Origin: an uncultured bacterium
Lineage (GTDB): Bacteria; Bacillota; Clostridia; UBA1381
Length of the DNA: 64,000 bases
Direction: 5' to 3'
Assembly: GCA_905215805.1 (NCBI GenBank)
Contig: CAJMRL010000001.1
Span: forward strand, 186,001-250,000
Below, one piece after another: positions 42,399 through 50,873 of the stretch; position 1 is the stretch's first letter, and each line of letters begins with the position of its first letter. The translations under genes were made by a program, and so were the position numbers. The notes below the pieces were generated by a model that was not told the origin of the DNA, made no database searches, and was given only the letters and a program-made list of their open reading frames with translations.

Positions 42399-43145
42399 TT
42401 AATCATTTTGGAACAATTTTTTCTTGTTTTCTATAAATTTTTTGTCCTCGGGCGAAAGGTCGGCTTTTTCGAGCAAATCAGGACGTTTTTTCAGTGTGTT
42501 TAAAAGCGACTGCTCATGCTTCCATTTTTCTATATTGGCATGATGTCCCGATATAAGTACCTCAGGAATTGCGCGTCCGTGCCATTCCTGAGGCTTTGTA
42601 TACTGCGGATATTCAAGCAGACCGTTAAAATGTGATTCATTTTCATATGAGGATTCTGATGATAAAACCCCCGGCACAAGCCGAGCTACTGTGTCTATAA
42701 CAGCCATAGCCGGGATTTCTCCGCCGGTAAGAACAAAATCGCCTATAGAAAGCTCCATATCAACTATTTCATCCAAAACCCTTTGGTCAACGCCTTCGTA
42801 ATGTCCGCATAAGAGCACGATATGCTCGTGCTCTGCAAGCGAAACTGCGCATTTTTGGTCAAAAATTTTGCCCTGCGGCGACATATATATAGTAAGCGGC
42901 TTGTATGACAGACCGCCGGCAACAGACATATATGCGTCATATATGGGCTGAGGCTGCATCAGCATTCCGCCGCCGCCGCTGTAGGGTGTATCATCGACCT
43001 TTCTGTGTTTGTTTGCAGTGAAATCACGTATATTTATAAAATTAAGCTCAAGCAGTCCCTTATCTCGTGCCCGACCGATTATACTGCTACCGAGAACTGC
43101 CTCAAGCATTTCCGGGAAAAGCGTCAGAACGTCAAATCTAATCAT
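42399..43145 (-). CDS. trmD: tRNA (guanine37-N1)-methyltransferase
   Basis: A SPOUT enzyme that methylates G37 next to the anticodon and prevents frameshifting. The 248-aa protein begins MIRFDVLTLFPEM, has DTPYSGGGGMLMQPQPIY, the knot motif SIGDFVLTGGEIPAM, and GLLEYPQYTKP. It overlaps rimM by one base (TGATG), the usual coupled pair. rpsP and rplS, often beside them, are absent here. Confidence 0.97.
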   Translation of the reverse strand: MIRFDVLTLFPEMLEAVLGSSIIGRARDKGLLELNFINIRDFTANKHRKVDDTPYSGGGGMLMQPQPIYDAYMSVAGGLSYKPLTIYMSPQGKIFDQKCAVSLAEHEHIVLLCGHYEGVDQRVLDEIVDMELSIGDFVLTGGEIPAMAVIDTVARLVPGVLSSESSYENESHFNGLLEYPQYTKPQEWHGRAIPEVLISGHHANIEKWKHEQSLLNTLKKRPDLLEKADLSPEDKKFIENKKKLFQND

Positions 43146-43651
43146 CAGTCATCCAGTCCCTCCAGTATATGCACGTCCACACGTCCGTTTTCGAGATCGA
43201 CCTTTTTGACAACTTCGTCAATAACAGGAAGAAGAAGATTTTTCTTTCCTTCGCGTTTTACATCATATACCTTATTTGCACCGGTATCAAAGACATCGGC
43301 GATTTCACCGACAAATTCATTATTATCATCATATACCTTAAGCCCTATCAGGTCAACGATATAATATACTCCGTCGGGGAGAGGAGGAAGCTGGTCGCGG
43401 TCAACATATAAAACGAGGTTTTTGTATGTCTGAGCCTCATCAATGGAATTTATCTGCTGGAATTTTACTATGAGATTGTTCTTTTGATATTTTATACCCT
43501 TTATATCAAGTCGTTCTTCTCCTGTTTTTCTTTTTACATATACAAAGGATATATCCTCGAAATCTTCCGGATAATTTGTCCATGTGCTGACCTTGACCTC
43601 ACCGCGGAGACCGTGAGTGTTTATAATTTTTCCTGCTTCAAGACGGTTCAT
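43145..43651 (-). CDS. rimM: ribosome maturation factor RimM
   Basis: Helps assemble the 30S subunit by binding S19. In 168 aa, an N-terminal beta-barrel begins with the family signature AGKIINTHGLRGEVKV and the C-terminal PRC-barrel has YYIVDLIGLKVYDDNNEFVGEIADVF and LLLPVIDEVVKKVD. It lies between metG (28-base gap) and trmD, in a translation-related transcript. Confidence 0.96.
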   Translation of the reverse strand: MNRLEAGKIINTHGLRGEVKVSTWTNYPEDFEDISFVYVKRKTGEERLDIKGIKYQKNNLIVKFQQINSIDEAQTYKNLVLYVDRDQLPPLPDGVYYIVDLIGLKVYDDNNEFVGEIADVFDTGANKVYDVKREGKKNLLLPVIDEVVKKVDLENGRVDVHILEGLDD

Positions 43652-43679
43652 TTTCAGACTCCCTTCCTAAAAATTTCTG

Positions 43680-45611
43680 TCAGACAATTTCAGCTCCGCT
43701 CTGTACATCGTTTAATGTGGTAAGAACGGTGAGCGAGTCATTATATTCGGCAGAAAGAATCATTCCGCATGATTCCAGTCCCATCATCTTTCTGGGCTTG
43801 AGATTGGCTATAAAGATGACATTTTTGCCGATAAGCTCCTCTGGCTTATGGAACTGTGAAATGCCTGAAAGGATCTGACGCTTTTCGCTGCCTACCTCAA
43901 GAGTAAAGCGCAGAAGCTTCTTCGATTTTTTGACCGGCTCGCATTCAAGCACCTTTCCTACACGTATATCAAGTTTCTCCCATTCGTCGAATTCGATATA
44001 ATCCTTATATGGTGCAATTTCAATTTTCTTTTCAGTCTTTGCCTCGTGCTCAGCCGCAAGCTCCTCAAGCTTTTTATCGGCGTCTATTCTTGCAAACAAC
44101 GGAACAGCTTCTCCCACTTTTGTGCCCGGCTTCAATAATCCGAACGTTTTAGTGCTCTCATAATCAATATTGTCGGCATTGATCTGAGCGGCTATTTTCT
44201 GAGCGGTTTCAGGCATATATGAAGAGAGCAGTGCGGCGATTATCCTTATTGTTTCGGCAAGGTTGTAAAGAACGGTTCCAAGTCTTGGCTTATCCTCCTC
44301 GTTCTTCGCAAGAATCCACGGTGTGGTTTCATCAATGTATTTATTTGCACGGTCAACAACCGCCCATATTTCATCAATGCTGTCTGCCACATGAAGTCCC
44401 TTCATCTTAGCTTCCATTTTATTGATTGCGCCTGTAGCAACAGATTTTAAGTCCTCATCAAATTCTCCGGCTACACTGCCGTCGGAAACAACGCCGTCAA
44501 AATATTTGTTTATCATTGCAACCGTTCTGTTTACAAGATTTCCGAGCTTGTTCGCAAGGTCGCTGTTAAAGCGGCTTATAAATATATCATATGTGATAGT
44601 TCCGTCCTGGGCAAACGGCATTTCATGAAGTGAGTAATATCTTACTGCGTCAACTCCGAAATGACGTACCAAATCTTCAGCGTAAATAACATTGCCTCTT
44701 GATTTGCTCATCTTTTCTTCTCCAAAGAGCATCCAAGGATGACCGAATACCTGCTTCGGAAGCGGTTCTCCGAGGGCCATAAGCATAATGGGCCAATAAA
44801 TCGTGTGGAAGCGGAGAATGTCCTTTCCGATTACGTGAACGTCCGCAGGCCAGTACTTCTTGTAAAGCTCGCCCTTCTCTTCGGGAGTGTATCCGAGAGC
44901 TGTTATATAGTTTGAAAGCGCGTCTATCCATACATATATGACATGTCCCGGGTCAAATTCAACCGGTATTCCCCAGCTGAAGGAGGTTCTTGAAACACAT
45001 AGATCCTGAAGTCCCGGCTTCAAGAAATTGTTAACCATCTCATTCTTTCTTGATTCCGGCTGTATAAATTCGGGGTGCTCCTCAATATATTTCATCAATC
45101 TGTCCTGATATTTGGACATTTTAAAGAAATACGCCTCTTCCTTTGTTTTGTTGACAGGTCTGCCGCAGTCAGGACAAAGATTGCCTTCCTTGAGCTGTGT
45201 TTTGGTCCAGAAGGATTCGCACGGGGTGCAGTACCAGCCCTCATATTCGCTTTTATATATATCTCCCTGGTCATATAGCTTTTTAAATATCTGCTGTACA
45301 GCCTTTACATGATAATCGTCCGTTGTACGGATGAATTTATCATAGCTGATATTGAGCATATCGGCTATATCACGGATCTCTCCGGCGATCTTATCGACAT
45401 GCTCCTGGGGAGTTATTCCCATCTCTTCGGCGATTTCCTGGATCTTCTGACCATGCTCGTCCGTTCCTGTAAGGAAGAAAACGTCCTTGCCGATAAATCT
45501 GTTGAAACGGGCTATAGCGTCTGTAAGAATGATTTCATAAGTATTGCCTATATGCGGCTTTTTTGAGGTATAGGCTATAGCCGTTGTTATATAAAATTTT
45601 TCTTTGTCCAT
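43680..45611 (-). CDS. metG: methionyl-tRNA synthetase
   Basis: Charges tRNA-Met. The 643-aa class I enzyme has TAIAYTSKKPHIGN (HIGH motif), a zinc knuckle with CTPC and CPDC pairs near residues 127-147, KMSKS near residue 300, the anticodon domain, and a C-terminal Trbp111-like tRNA-binding OB domain (about 545-643, DIRVGKVLECEP). ATG 45611 is chosen since GGAGGT precedes it at good distance. No T-box is seen; the gene is inside an operon. Confidence 0.97.
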   Translation of the reverse strand: MDKEKFYITTAIAYTSKKPHIGNTYEIILTDAIARFNRFIGKDVFFLTGTDEHGQKIQEIAEEMGITPQEHVDKIAGEIRDIADMLNISYDKFIRTTDDYHVKAVQQIFKKLYDQGDIYKSEYEGWYCTPCESFWTKTQLKEGNLCPDCGRPVNKTKEEAYFFKMSKYQDRLMKYIEEHPEFIQPESRKNEMVNNFLKPGLQDLCVSRTSFSWGIPVEFDPGHVIYVWIDALSNYITALGYTPEEKGELYKKYWPADVHVIGKDILRFHTIYWPIMLMALGEPLPKQVFGHPWMLFGEEKMSKSRGNVIYAEDLVRHFGVDAVRYYSLHEMPFAQDGTITYDIFISRFNSDLANKLGNLVNRTVAMINKYFDGVVSDGSVAGEFDEDLKSVATGAINKMEAKMKGLHVADSIDEIWAVVDRANKYIDETTPWILAKNEEDKPRLGTVLYNLAETIRIIAALLSSYMPETAQKIAAQINADNIDYESTKTFGLLKPGTKVGEAVPLFARIDADKKLEELAAEHEAKTEKKIEIAPYKDYIEFDEWEKLDIRVGKVLECEPVKKSKKLLRFTLEVGSEKRQILSGISQFHKPEELIGKNVIFIANLKPRKMMGLESCGMILSAEYNDSLTVLTTLNDVQSGAEIV

Positions 45612-45633
45612 ATTGACCTCCAAATTTTTAGTT

Positions 45634-46803
45634 TTATCTATTTTCTATTATTTTAAGTATATAATCTCTTAATTCTCTTATCTGACGCTTTATAAAAGAT
45701 ATCAGACGTTTAATATTGTTTATCAATCCGTTAAATATTCCGGCCCGATAAAGTCCTATAAAAAGTATAAGTATGATAGGACCGAAAATCATTCCGAGAA
45801 GGCTCCAGAGCTTATATCCGATATACATTGACATAAGAGTAAGTATCGGATGCAAGCCGAGCTTGTCGCTCACGAGCTTAGGCTCGACAAAACGCCTTAC
45901 AAGCACGATGACAATATAAATTATTATCATGCCCACGCCAAGCTTTGTATTTCCGCTTATGAAATATATAGCGGCCAGCGGCCAAAGTGTTATGCCGCTG
46001 CCGAAAAACGGAAGAGCGTCAAGAAACGCTGTCAAAAATGCTACAATAAGCGTATATTGTGCTCTGAGTATCGACATTCCGATCGCAATAACTATAAACA
46101 CTATTATCATCAGAATACCCTGAGCCTTTAAATACCCTCCGAGATATTTTCCGCATTCCTTTCGCACCATATTGAGCTTTTCGGAAAGACGCGGACCGCA
46201 TATTTTGTGTATAACAGCCGATACACTCTTATGGTCAACAACCATAAAGTATACAGAAAGCAAAAATACCACAACAGCGATCAAAGCGCCCGGCACTGCT
46301 TTTGCAAAGCTTGACGCACTGTCGACCACCGGAGTTGAGTGGGAGCTTATAAAAGCGGAAACTCTGTTGCCGATGTTCTGTGTAAAGCTGTCTAAAGAAA
46401 TCTGTATCTCAGACGGCAGGGCGTTATATATGTGTGAAAGGTTGTTGGAAAAGTTGTGCCAGCTTGCCTGCCATGTTACATACATTTCAGGAAAGCTGCT
46501 GTAAAGATTTCTGACTTCATCAACGAGCTTCCATACGACCCCCACAAGCGCTCCGCCGACAATTCCTATTGTAAGTATCATTACGAGAACAGCTGAAAAT
46601 CCGCGCGGGATTTTAAGCTTTTTCTGAAGTACATTGGCAAGCGGATTAATAAGCCATGAAAAAATATAGCCGAGAATAAACGGCGCGAACAGGCTTATTA
46701 TATATCCGATTATCCTAAGTAAAAACGGAGCCGCAAAATATATGCCAACTGCCAGAGCGGCGGCGCATATACCTATAATAAGCAGCTTAGTCCTGTTTTT
46801 CAT
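45634..46803 (-). CDS. AI-2E family (YtvI-like) membrane transporter
   Basis: A 389-aa polytopic membrane protein with about seven to eight helices: PFILGYIFSWLINPLANVLQKKLKIPR near the N-terminus, a periplasmic helical insert, and the conserved FFGSGITLWPLAAIYFISG and PKLVSDKLGLHPILTLMSMYIGYKLWSLLGMIFGP. The family includes AI-2 exporters and Na+/H+ antiporters, so the substrate is open. ATG 46803 follows AAGGTGA; an in-frame TTG lies six bases upstream. Confidence 0.9.
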   Translation of the reverse strand: MKNRTKLLIIGICAAALAVGIYFAAPFLLRIIGYIISLFAPFILGYIFSWLINPLANVLQKKLKIPRGFSAVLVMILTIGIVGGALVGVVWKLVDEVRNLYSSFPEMYVTWQASWHNFSNNLSHIYNALPSEIQISLDSFTQNIGNRVSAFISSHSTPVVDSASSFAKAVPGALIAVVVFLLSVYFMVVDHKSVSAVIHKICGPRLSEKLNMVRKECGKYLGGYLKAQGILMIIVFIVIAIGMSILRAQYTLIVAFLTAFLDALPFFGSGITLWPLAAIYFISGNTKLGVGMIIIYIVIVLVRRFVEPKLVSDKLGLHPILTLMSMYIGYKLWSLLGMIFGPIILILFIGLYRAGIFNGLINNIKRLISFIKRQIRELRDYILKIIENR

Positions 46804-46814
46804 AGACAATCACC

Positions 46815-48026
46815 TTACTTATTTAAAAATCTCTCCATGAGCGTATAACCAGGATCGATATATATACCGGTCTTTTTACCGTTTTCTTCGGTGTAGTCAA
46901 GACCGCTTCCGGCATCGGTTTTGGTGGAATCGTATATTATATACGGAACAGGATCGCTTACATGCGTCTTTTTGCATATAGGTGTGGGGTGATCCGGGAG
47001 AATAAGCATTCTGTAGTCAATTCCTCTCTTTTCAAGCTCATCTTTGAGGAATTTAACAACACGCTTATCAATTGTTTCAACAGCAAGCTTTTTCTTATCC
47101 GGTTTGCCCTGATGACCCATTTCATCCGGAGCCTCCATGTGCACATATACAAAGTCGCTGCCGGAGAGAAGCGCGTCAAGCGCCGCCTGAGCCTTACCGT
47201 CCCAGTTTGTCTCACAGTTGCCGGTTGCGCCCTCAACGTCAATGGAATTCATTCCTGCGCATTTCGCGATTCCCTTTATAAGGTCAACAGCGCTGATTAC
47301 CGAGCCTTTAAGACCATATTTCTCTTCAAAATTATCAAGCTGCGGCTTTGTTCCTTCTCCCCAAGGCCATATCGAAGTGGCAGGATTTTTGCCGGCTGCG
47401 ATTCTTGCCTTATTTACGGGATGGTTTTTGAGGATATCTTCCGATTTTTTCATCATCTCAAGGAACTTGTCCGCACCATCGCCTTTGGGAAGATAATCGC
47501 CGATTTTTTTGTCGGAGATATCGTGCGGCGGAGTGAGTTCTACATTTGTTGAGCCGCCTGTCCAGACGCAAAGATGACGGTAGCTGATTCCGGGATAGAA
47601 TTTTATGCAGTCGGTATCGAGAGCCTCTGCAACGGCTTTCATAAGCTCGACTGATTCTTCGGTTGTAATTTCGCCTGCGCTGTAGTCGAGCATTGTTTTG
47701 TCCTCATAATTTTCTTCATCACTTAAAGTAACAAGGTTTGTTCTGAAGGTGACGTCGTTATCCTTCATTTCAACTCCTATTGAAGCAGCCTCAAGCGGTG
47801 AGCGTCCGCTGTAGCACTTTTTTGTATCGTAGCCCATTACCGAAAGATTTGCCACATCAGAACCGGGCTTCATTCCTTCCTGAACTGTTTTGACCATGCC
47901 AAGCTCACCACGGCGGCACATATCGTCTATAGTCGGTTTGTCCGCCACCTCAAGAATGGTCTTTCCGTTAAAATAATCGACGGGATAATCTGCCATTCCG
48001 TCGCCCAGTATAACAATATACTTCAT
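46815..48026 (-). CDS. ApgM-type 2,3-bisphosphoglycerate-independent phosphoglycerate mutase or homoserine kinase-like
   Basis: A 403-aa alkaline-phosphatase-superfamily protein of the archaeal-type phosphoglycerate mutase group: YIVILGDGMADYP with metal Asp, GSDVANLSVMGYD holding the catalytic Ser, VHMEAPDEMGHQG, and LPDHPTPICKKTH. Bacterial members form a subgroup that has been proposed to act as homoserine kinases. No thrB/thrC or glycolytic gene is adjacent, so context does not decide between the two roles. Confidence 0.88.
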   Translation of the reverse strand: MKYIVILGDGMADYPVDYFNGKTILEVADKPTIDDMCRRGELGMVKTVQEGMKPGSDVANLSVMGYDTKKCYSGRSPLEAASIGVEMKDNDVTFRTNLVTLSDEENYEDKTMLDYSAGEITTEESVELMKAVAEALDTDCIKFYPGISYRHLCVWTGGSTNVELTPPHDISDKKIGDYLPKGDGADKFLEMMKKSEDILKNHPVNKARIAAGKNPATSIWPWGEGTKPQLDNFEEKYGLKGSVISAVDLIKGIAKCAGMNSIDVEGATGNCETNWDGKAQAALDALLSGSDFVYVHMEAPDEMGHQGKPDKKKLAVETIDKRVVKFLKDELEKRGIDYRMLILPDHPTPICKKTHVSDPVPYIIYDSTKTDAGSGLDYTEENGKKTGIYIDPGYTLMERFLNK

Positions 48027-48065
48027 AATAAAAAACTCCTTTTGTTTGAATTTGCTGTTTTATAA

Positions 48066-48078
48066 GGGGCGTAGCCCC
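48066..48078 (-). terminator. Weak hairpin after degV
   Basis: GGGGC (48066-48070) pairs with GCCCC (48074-48078). The T tract is poor, so it may only attenuate. Confidence 0.4.
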
Positions 48079-48082
48079 GTTA

Positions 48083-48958
48083 TTATAATATTTCCGTGTT
48101 AACACGGCACAAAATTGCGTATGCACCCTTTCCGGTATGAGTTCCTATAAGAGGACCGAATTCCGAGTACATTTTTATGCAGTCCTCTCCGTAAGCGCTG
48201 CGCAGCTTTTCACAAATTTCTTTGCCCTTTGCATCGTCGGATTGAACCACAAGGAACTCTTTTATATCGCATGCTGCAAAGTCGCTGTCTTCTTCAACCT
48301 TTGCAATGAGCTTGTCAACAAGCTTTTTCTTGCCTCTTATTTTGTCGGCGCTTACAACAAGTCCTCCTTCAATGCCTAAAATAGGCTTTATATCAAGAAG
48401 TGAACCTACAAATGCCGCTGCTTTTGAAAGACGTCCGCCTTTTTCAAGATATTTAAGTGTATCCACAAGCAGGAAGCATTTCCATTTAAGCATATAATGC
48501 GAGCACTCATCTACAATTTCGTCAGCGCTTTTTCCGGCACGAACCATCTCAACGGCATGTACTGCGGCATTGGCGATATATAAAGAGAATTTGCGGCTGT
48601 CAACAACTCGTATATCTGTATCGGGATACTCCTCCATTATTTCTTGTGAAACAAGAGTCGCAGTTTGGAACTGACCGCTGGCAGCAGATGAAAGCGCGAA
48701 ATATATTACACATTCATGCTCTAAGGCTTCTTTTTTCAAAAAATCATACATATCAGCATATGGAGTCTGAGATGTGGTTGGAAATCCGTCAAATTCTTCA
48801 AGCTTTTTGAAAAATTCGTCATTTGTTATATCAATGCCCTGAACATAGGTATCCTCTCCGAAAAGTGTGAGAAAACGAATCATGCCTATATCGTATTTTT
48901 GAGCGACATCTGCCGGTATGTCTGAGCCGGTATCAACAACTATTTTTATATCTGCCAT
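48083..48958 (-). CDS. DegV family fatty-acid-binding protein
   Basis: A 291-aa two-domain protein (DegV/FakB type) that binds a fatty acid and hands it to a kinase (FakA). Typical motifs are VVDTGSDIPADVAQKYDIGMI, TSQTPYADMYDFL, ALSSAASGQFQTA and DTLKYLEKGGRLSKAAAFVGSLLDIKPIL. fakA is not in the window. It lies between trmL and apgM in a leftward run. Confidence 0.93.
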   Translation of the reverse strand: MADIKIVVDTGSDIPADVAQKYDIGMIRFLTLFGEDTYVQGIDITNDEFFKKLEEFDGFPTTSQTPYADMYDFLKKEALEHECVIYFALSSAASGQFQTATLVSQEIMEEYPDTDIRVVDSRKFSLYIANAAVHAVEMVRAGKSADEIVDECSHYMLKWKCFLLVDTLKYLEKGGRLSKAAAFVGSLLDIKPILGIEGGLVVSADKIRGKKKLVDKLIAKVEEDSDFAACDIKEFLVVQSDDAKGKEICEKLRSAYGEDCIKMYSEFGPLIGTHTGKGAYAILCRVNTEIL

Positions 48959-49004
48959 CTTTATCTCCTTTTATTATTAAAACAGTGGACTAATATATAA
49001 ATGC

Positions 49005-49496
49005 TTACCATTTAAAATGTTCAAGCTGACCGAGCTTTTTCAGGTTTTCAAATCCTTGCTGCCTTAGAGCTTCATATATGATAACAGCAACTGAATTAGA
49101 TAGATTCAGACACCTTGCATCCGGTATCATAGGGATTCTTATACAGCGTTCCGGATGCTTATGCAAAAGCTCTTCCGGAAGTCCGGCGTCCTCGCGCCCG
49201 AAGAGAATATAGTCGTTATCTTTAAATTCGACGTCAACATGGGACTGAGCGGCTTTAGATGTAGCATAGAAATATCTGCCGCCTTCCGTATTTTTGAAGA
49301 AATCTTCAAGGCTGTCGTGCTCCTTCACATTGAGAAGATGCCAATAATCCAAACCGGCGTGCTTTAATTGCTTATCGGTTATTTTAAAGCCCAGCGGATA
49401 AACCAAATGAAGCTGAGAACCGGTAACGGCGCAGGTACGTGCTATATTTCCCGTGTTGGCAGGTATTCTCGGTTCTACAAGTACTATATTAAACAT
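49005..49496 (-). CDS. trmL: tRNA (cytidine/uridine-34-2'-O)-methyltransferase
   Basis: A 163-aa SPOUT enzyme that 2'-O-methylates the wobble base of tRNA-Leu. It has IVLVEPRIPANTGNIARTC at the start, FGREDAGLPEEL, and the knot IPMIPDARCLNLSNSVAVIIYEALRQ. Length and motifs match TrmL rather than the longer TrmH/RlmB. It starts 14 bases after the DUF362 gene. Confidence 0.95.
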   Translation of the reverse strand: MFNIVLVEPRIPANTGNIARTCAVTGSQLHLVYPLGFKITDKQLKHAGLDYWHLLNVKEHDSLEDFFKNTEGGRYFYATSKAAQSHVDVEFKDNDYILFGREDAGLPEELLHKHPERCIRIPMIPDARCLNLSNSVAVIIYEALRQQGFENLKKLGQLEHFKW

Positions 49497-49510
49497 AAAT
49501 TTTACCTCTG

Positions 49511-50662
49511 TTATTTTAGTATTTTAAGCATAAGTCTGTTAAATGCCGGACGGTGAATTACCATTGCATGCTTGGGGCAAAGCTCTTGACAGCAGAAGCA
49601 ACGGATGCACTTTCGTTTATCGATAACCGGCTTATGATCCTTCATATTTATCGCTTTGGGAGGGCAGCATCTCATGCATTCGCCGCAGCCGATACATTTA
49701 TTGTAAAGCGGTTTTGGGCGCGATGCAAGCATATTTTCGACCGCGGCATTCAGAACCGGCGGCAGCGATAAAAGCTTAAGCAAATTAAAATGACTTTCAG
49801 GCTTTGCAAAATCCTTTATCACAAGTTTGTTTATATCCTCCCCTAAAATTTCAAGCTTATCCGGTTTGTCCGGTATTAGCCCGCGTCTTACGGCTTCGGC
49901 AACTGTTTCAACCTCATTCGGTTCATATCCGATTATTTTGCAGGCAGCCATGTCAAGCGCGTGACCATTGGCGGAAGCCATAATAATTCCTATATGTCGA
50001 TTGTGTCCGGAGGTTGGACCGTTTCCTTCCATGCCCCATACTCCATCCATAATGGAAAGTGTCGGACGGACGCATTCGTATAGATCCACAAGCATTGAGC
50101 AGAAGGGCTGTCTGTCCTTGAGCCTGAAGTGCATTTCTGCCTTATGCGTTCCGGGAATAACTCCGAAAAGATTTTTTACCGCTCCGGTATAGGACGTCAT
50201 GGCATGTGTTTTCAGCTTTGGCAGCGAAATTATAACGTCAGCGTCAAGCACCGGATCGATTATAGTGAAAGCTTTTAAAGTATGTCCCTGGTTATAATGG
50301 ATCTCGCGAAAGCCGCAGTCAAAATTGAGAGACGCATTTGTTCCCTCAATTGCCTCATTTGCTCCACATACGGAATAAATTCCTTTTAGAATTGCCTGAT
50401 TATAGGCTCCTCCCGGGCTTTCGGCTATAATTACTTTTCCGCCGCATTCTTCAACCGCGCATATTACTGCATGAAGCAAGGCGGGATGAGTTGTGGCTGC
50501 TTCGTCGGGATTTCTTTTCATTACGTAATTAGGCTTTATAAGCACCTTATCTCCGGGATGTACAAAGCTTTTCATACCGCCAAGATATGAAAGGGCTTTG
50601 TCTACCGCTTTTCGTGAATCGGAATATCTTTCGCATTTTACAATTGAAACACGGTCGTCCAT
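49511..50662 (-). CDS. DUF362 protein with 2x[4Fe-4S] ferredoxin domain
   Basis: A 383-aa protein: DUF362 domain (about 1-290, with VLIKPNYVMKRNPDEAATTHP and KLKTHAMTSYTGAVKNLFGVIPG) followed by a C-terminal ferredoxin domain with CIGCGECMRCCPPKAI and CIRCFCCQELCP, enough Cys for two clusters. The electron-transfer partner and substrate are unknown. It is first in the run DUF362-trmL-degV-apgM-AI-2E-metG-rimM-trmD, with a clear promoter upstream. Confidence 0.92.
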   Translation of the reverse strand: MDDRVSIVKCERYSDSRKAVDKALSYLGGMKSFVHPGDKVLIKPNYVMKRNPDEAATTHPALLHAVICAVEECGGKVIIAESPGGAYNQAILKGIYSVCGANEAIEGTNASLNFDCGFREIHYNQGHTLKAFTIIDPVLDADVIISLPKLKTHAMTSYTGAVKNLFGVIPGTHKAEMHFRLKDRQPFCSMLVDLYECVRPTLSIMDGVWGMEGNGPTSGHNRHIGIIMASANGHALDMAACKIIGYEPNEVETVAEAVRRGLIPDKPDKLEILGEDINKLVIKDFAKPESHFNLLKLLSLPPVLNAAVENMLASRPKPLYNKCIGCGECMRCCPPKAINMKDHKPVIDKRKCIRCFCCQELCPKHAMVIHRPAFNRLMLKILK

Positions 50663-50694
50663 ACCGAAACCTCCCTGATTTTTCTTTAAAGTAT

Positions 50695-50723
50695 ATTATA
50701 TAATAAATATGGGTATTTTTCAA
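50695..50723 (-). promoter_or_regulatory. Sigma-A promoter of the DUF362-trmL run
   Basis: Minus strand: -35 TTGAAA (50723-50718), a 17-bp spacer and -10 TATAAT (50700-50695). Confidence 0.78.
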
Positions 50724-50836
50724 TAGGAAATTAAAATAATATTGAAATTAAAATTATATTATAATGTAGGTTTATTTATCAATAGCACAGGTTTATCATT
50801 TTTATTCTTGTAAAAAATCAATAAAAGCGCAATAAC

Positions 50837-50868
50837 AAAGACGTCCCGAAGAGAATCAGAACGTCTTT
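50837..50868 (-). terminator. Terminator-like hairpin after the radical SAM gene
   Basis: AAAGACGT (50837-50844) pairs with ACGTCTTT (50861-50868), just past the gene end. The T tract is weak. Confidence 0.6.
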
Positions 50869-50873
50869 TATAT

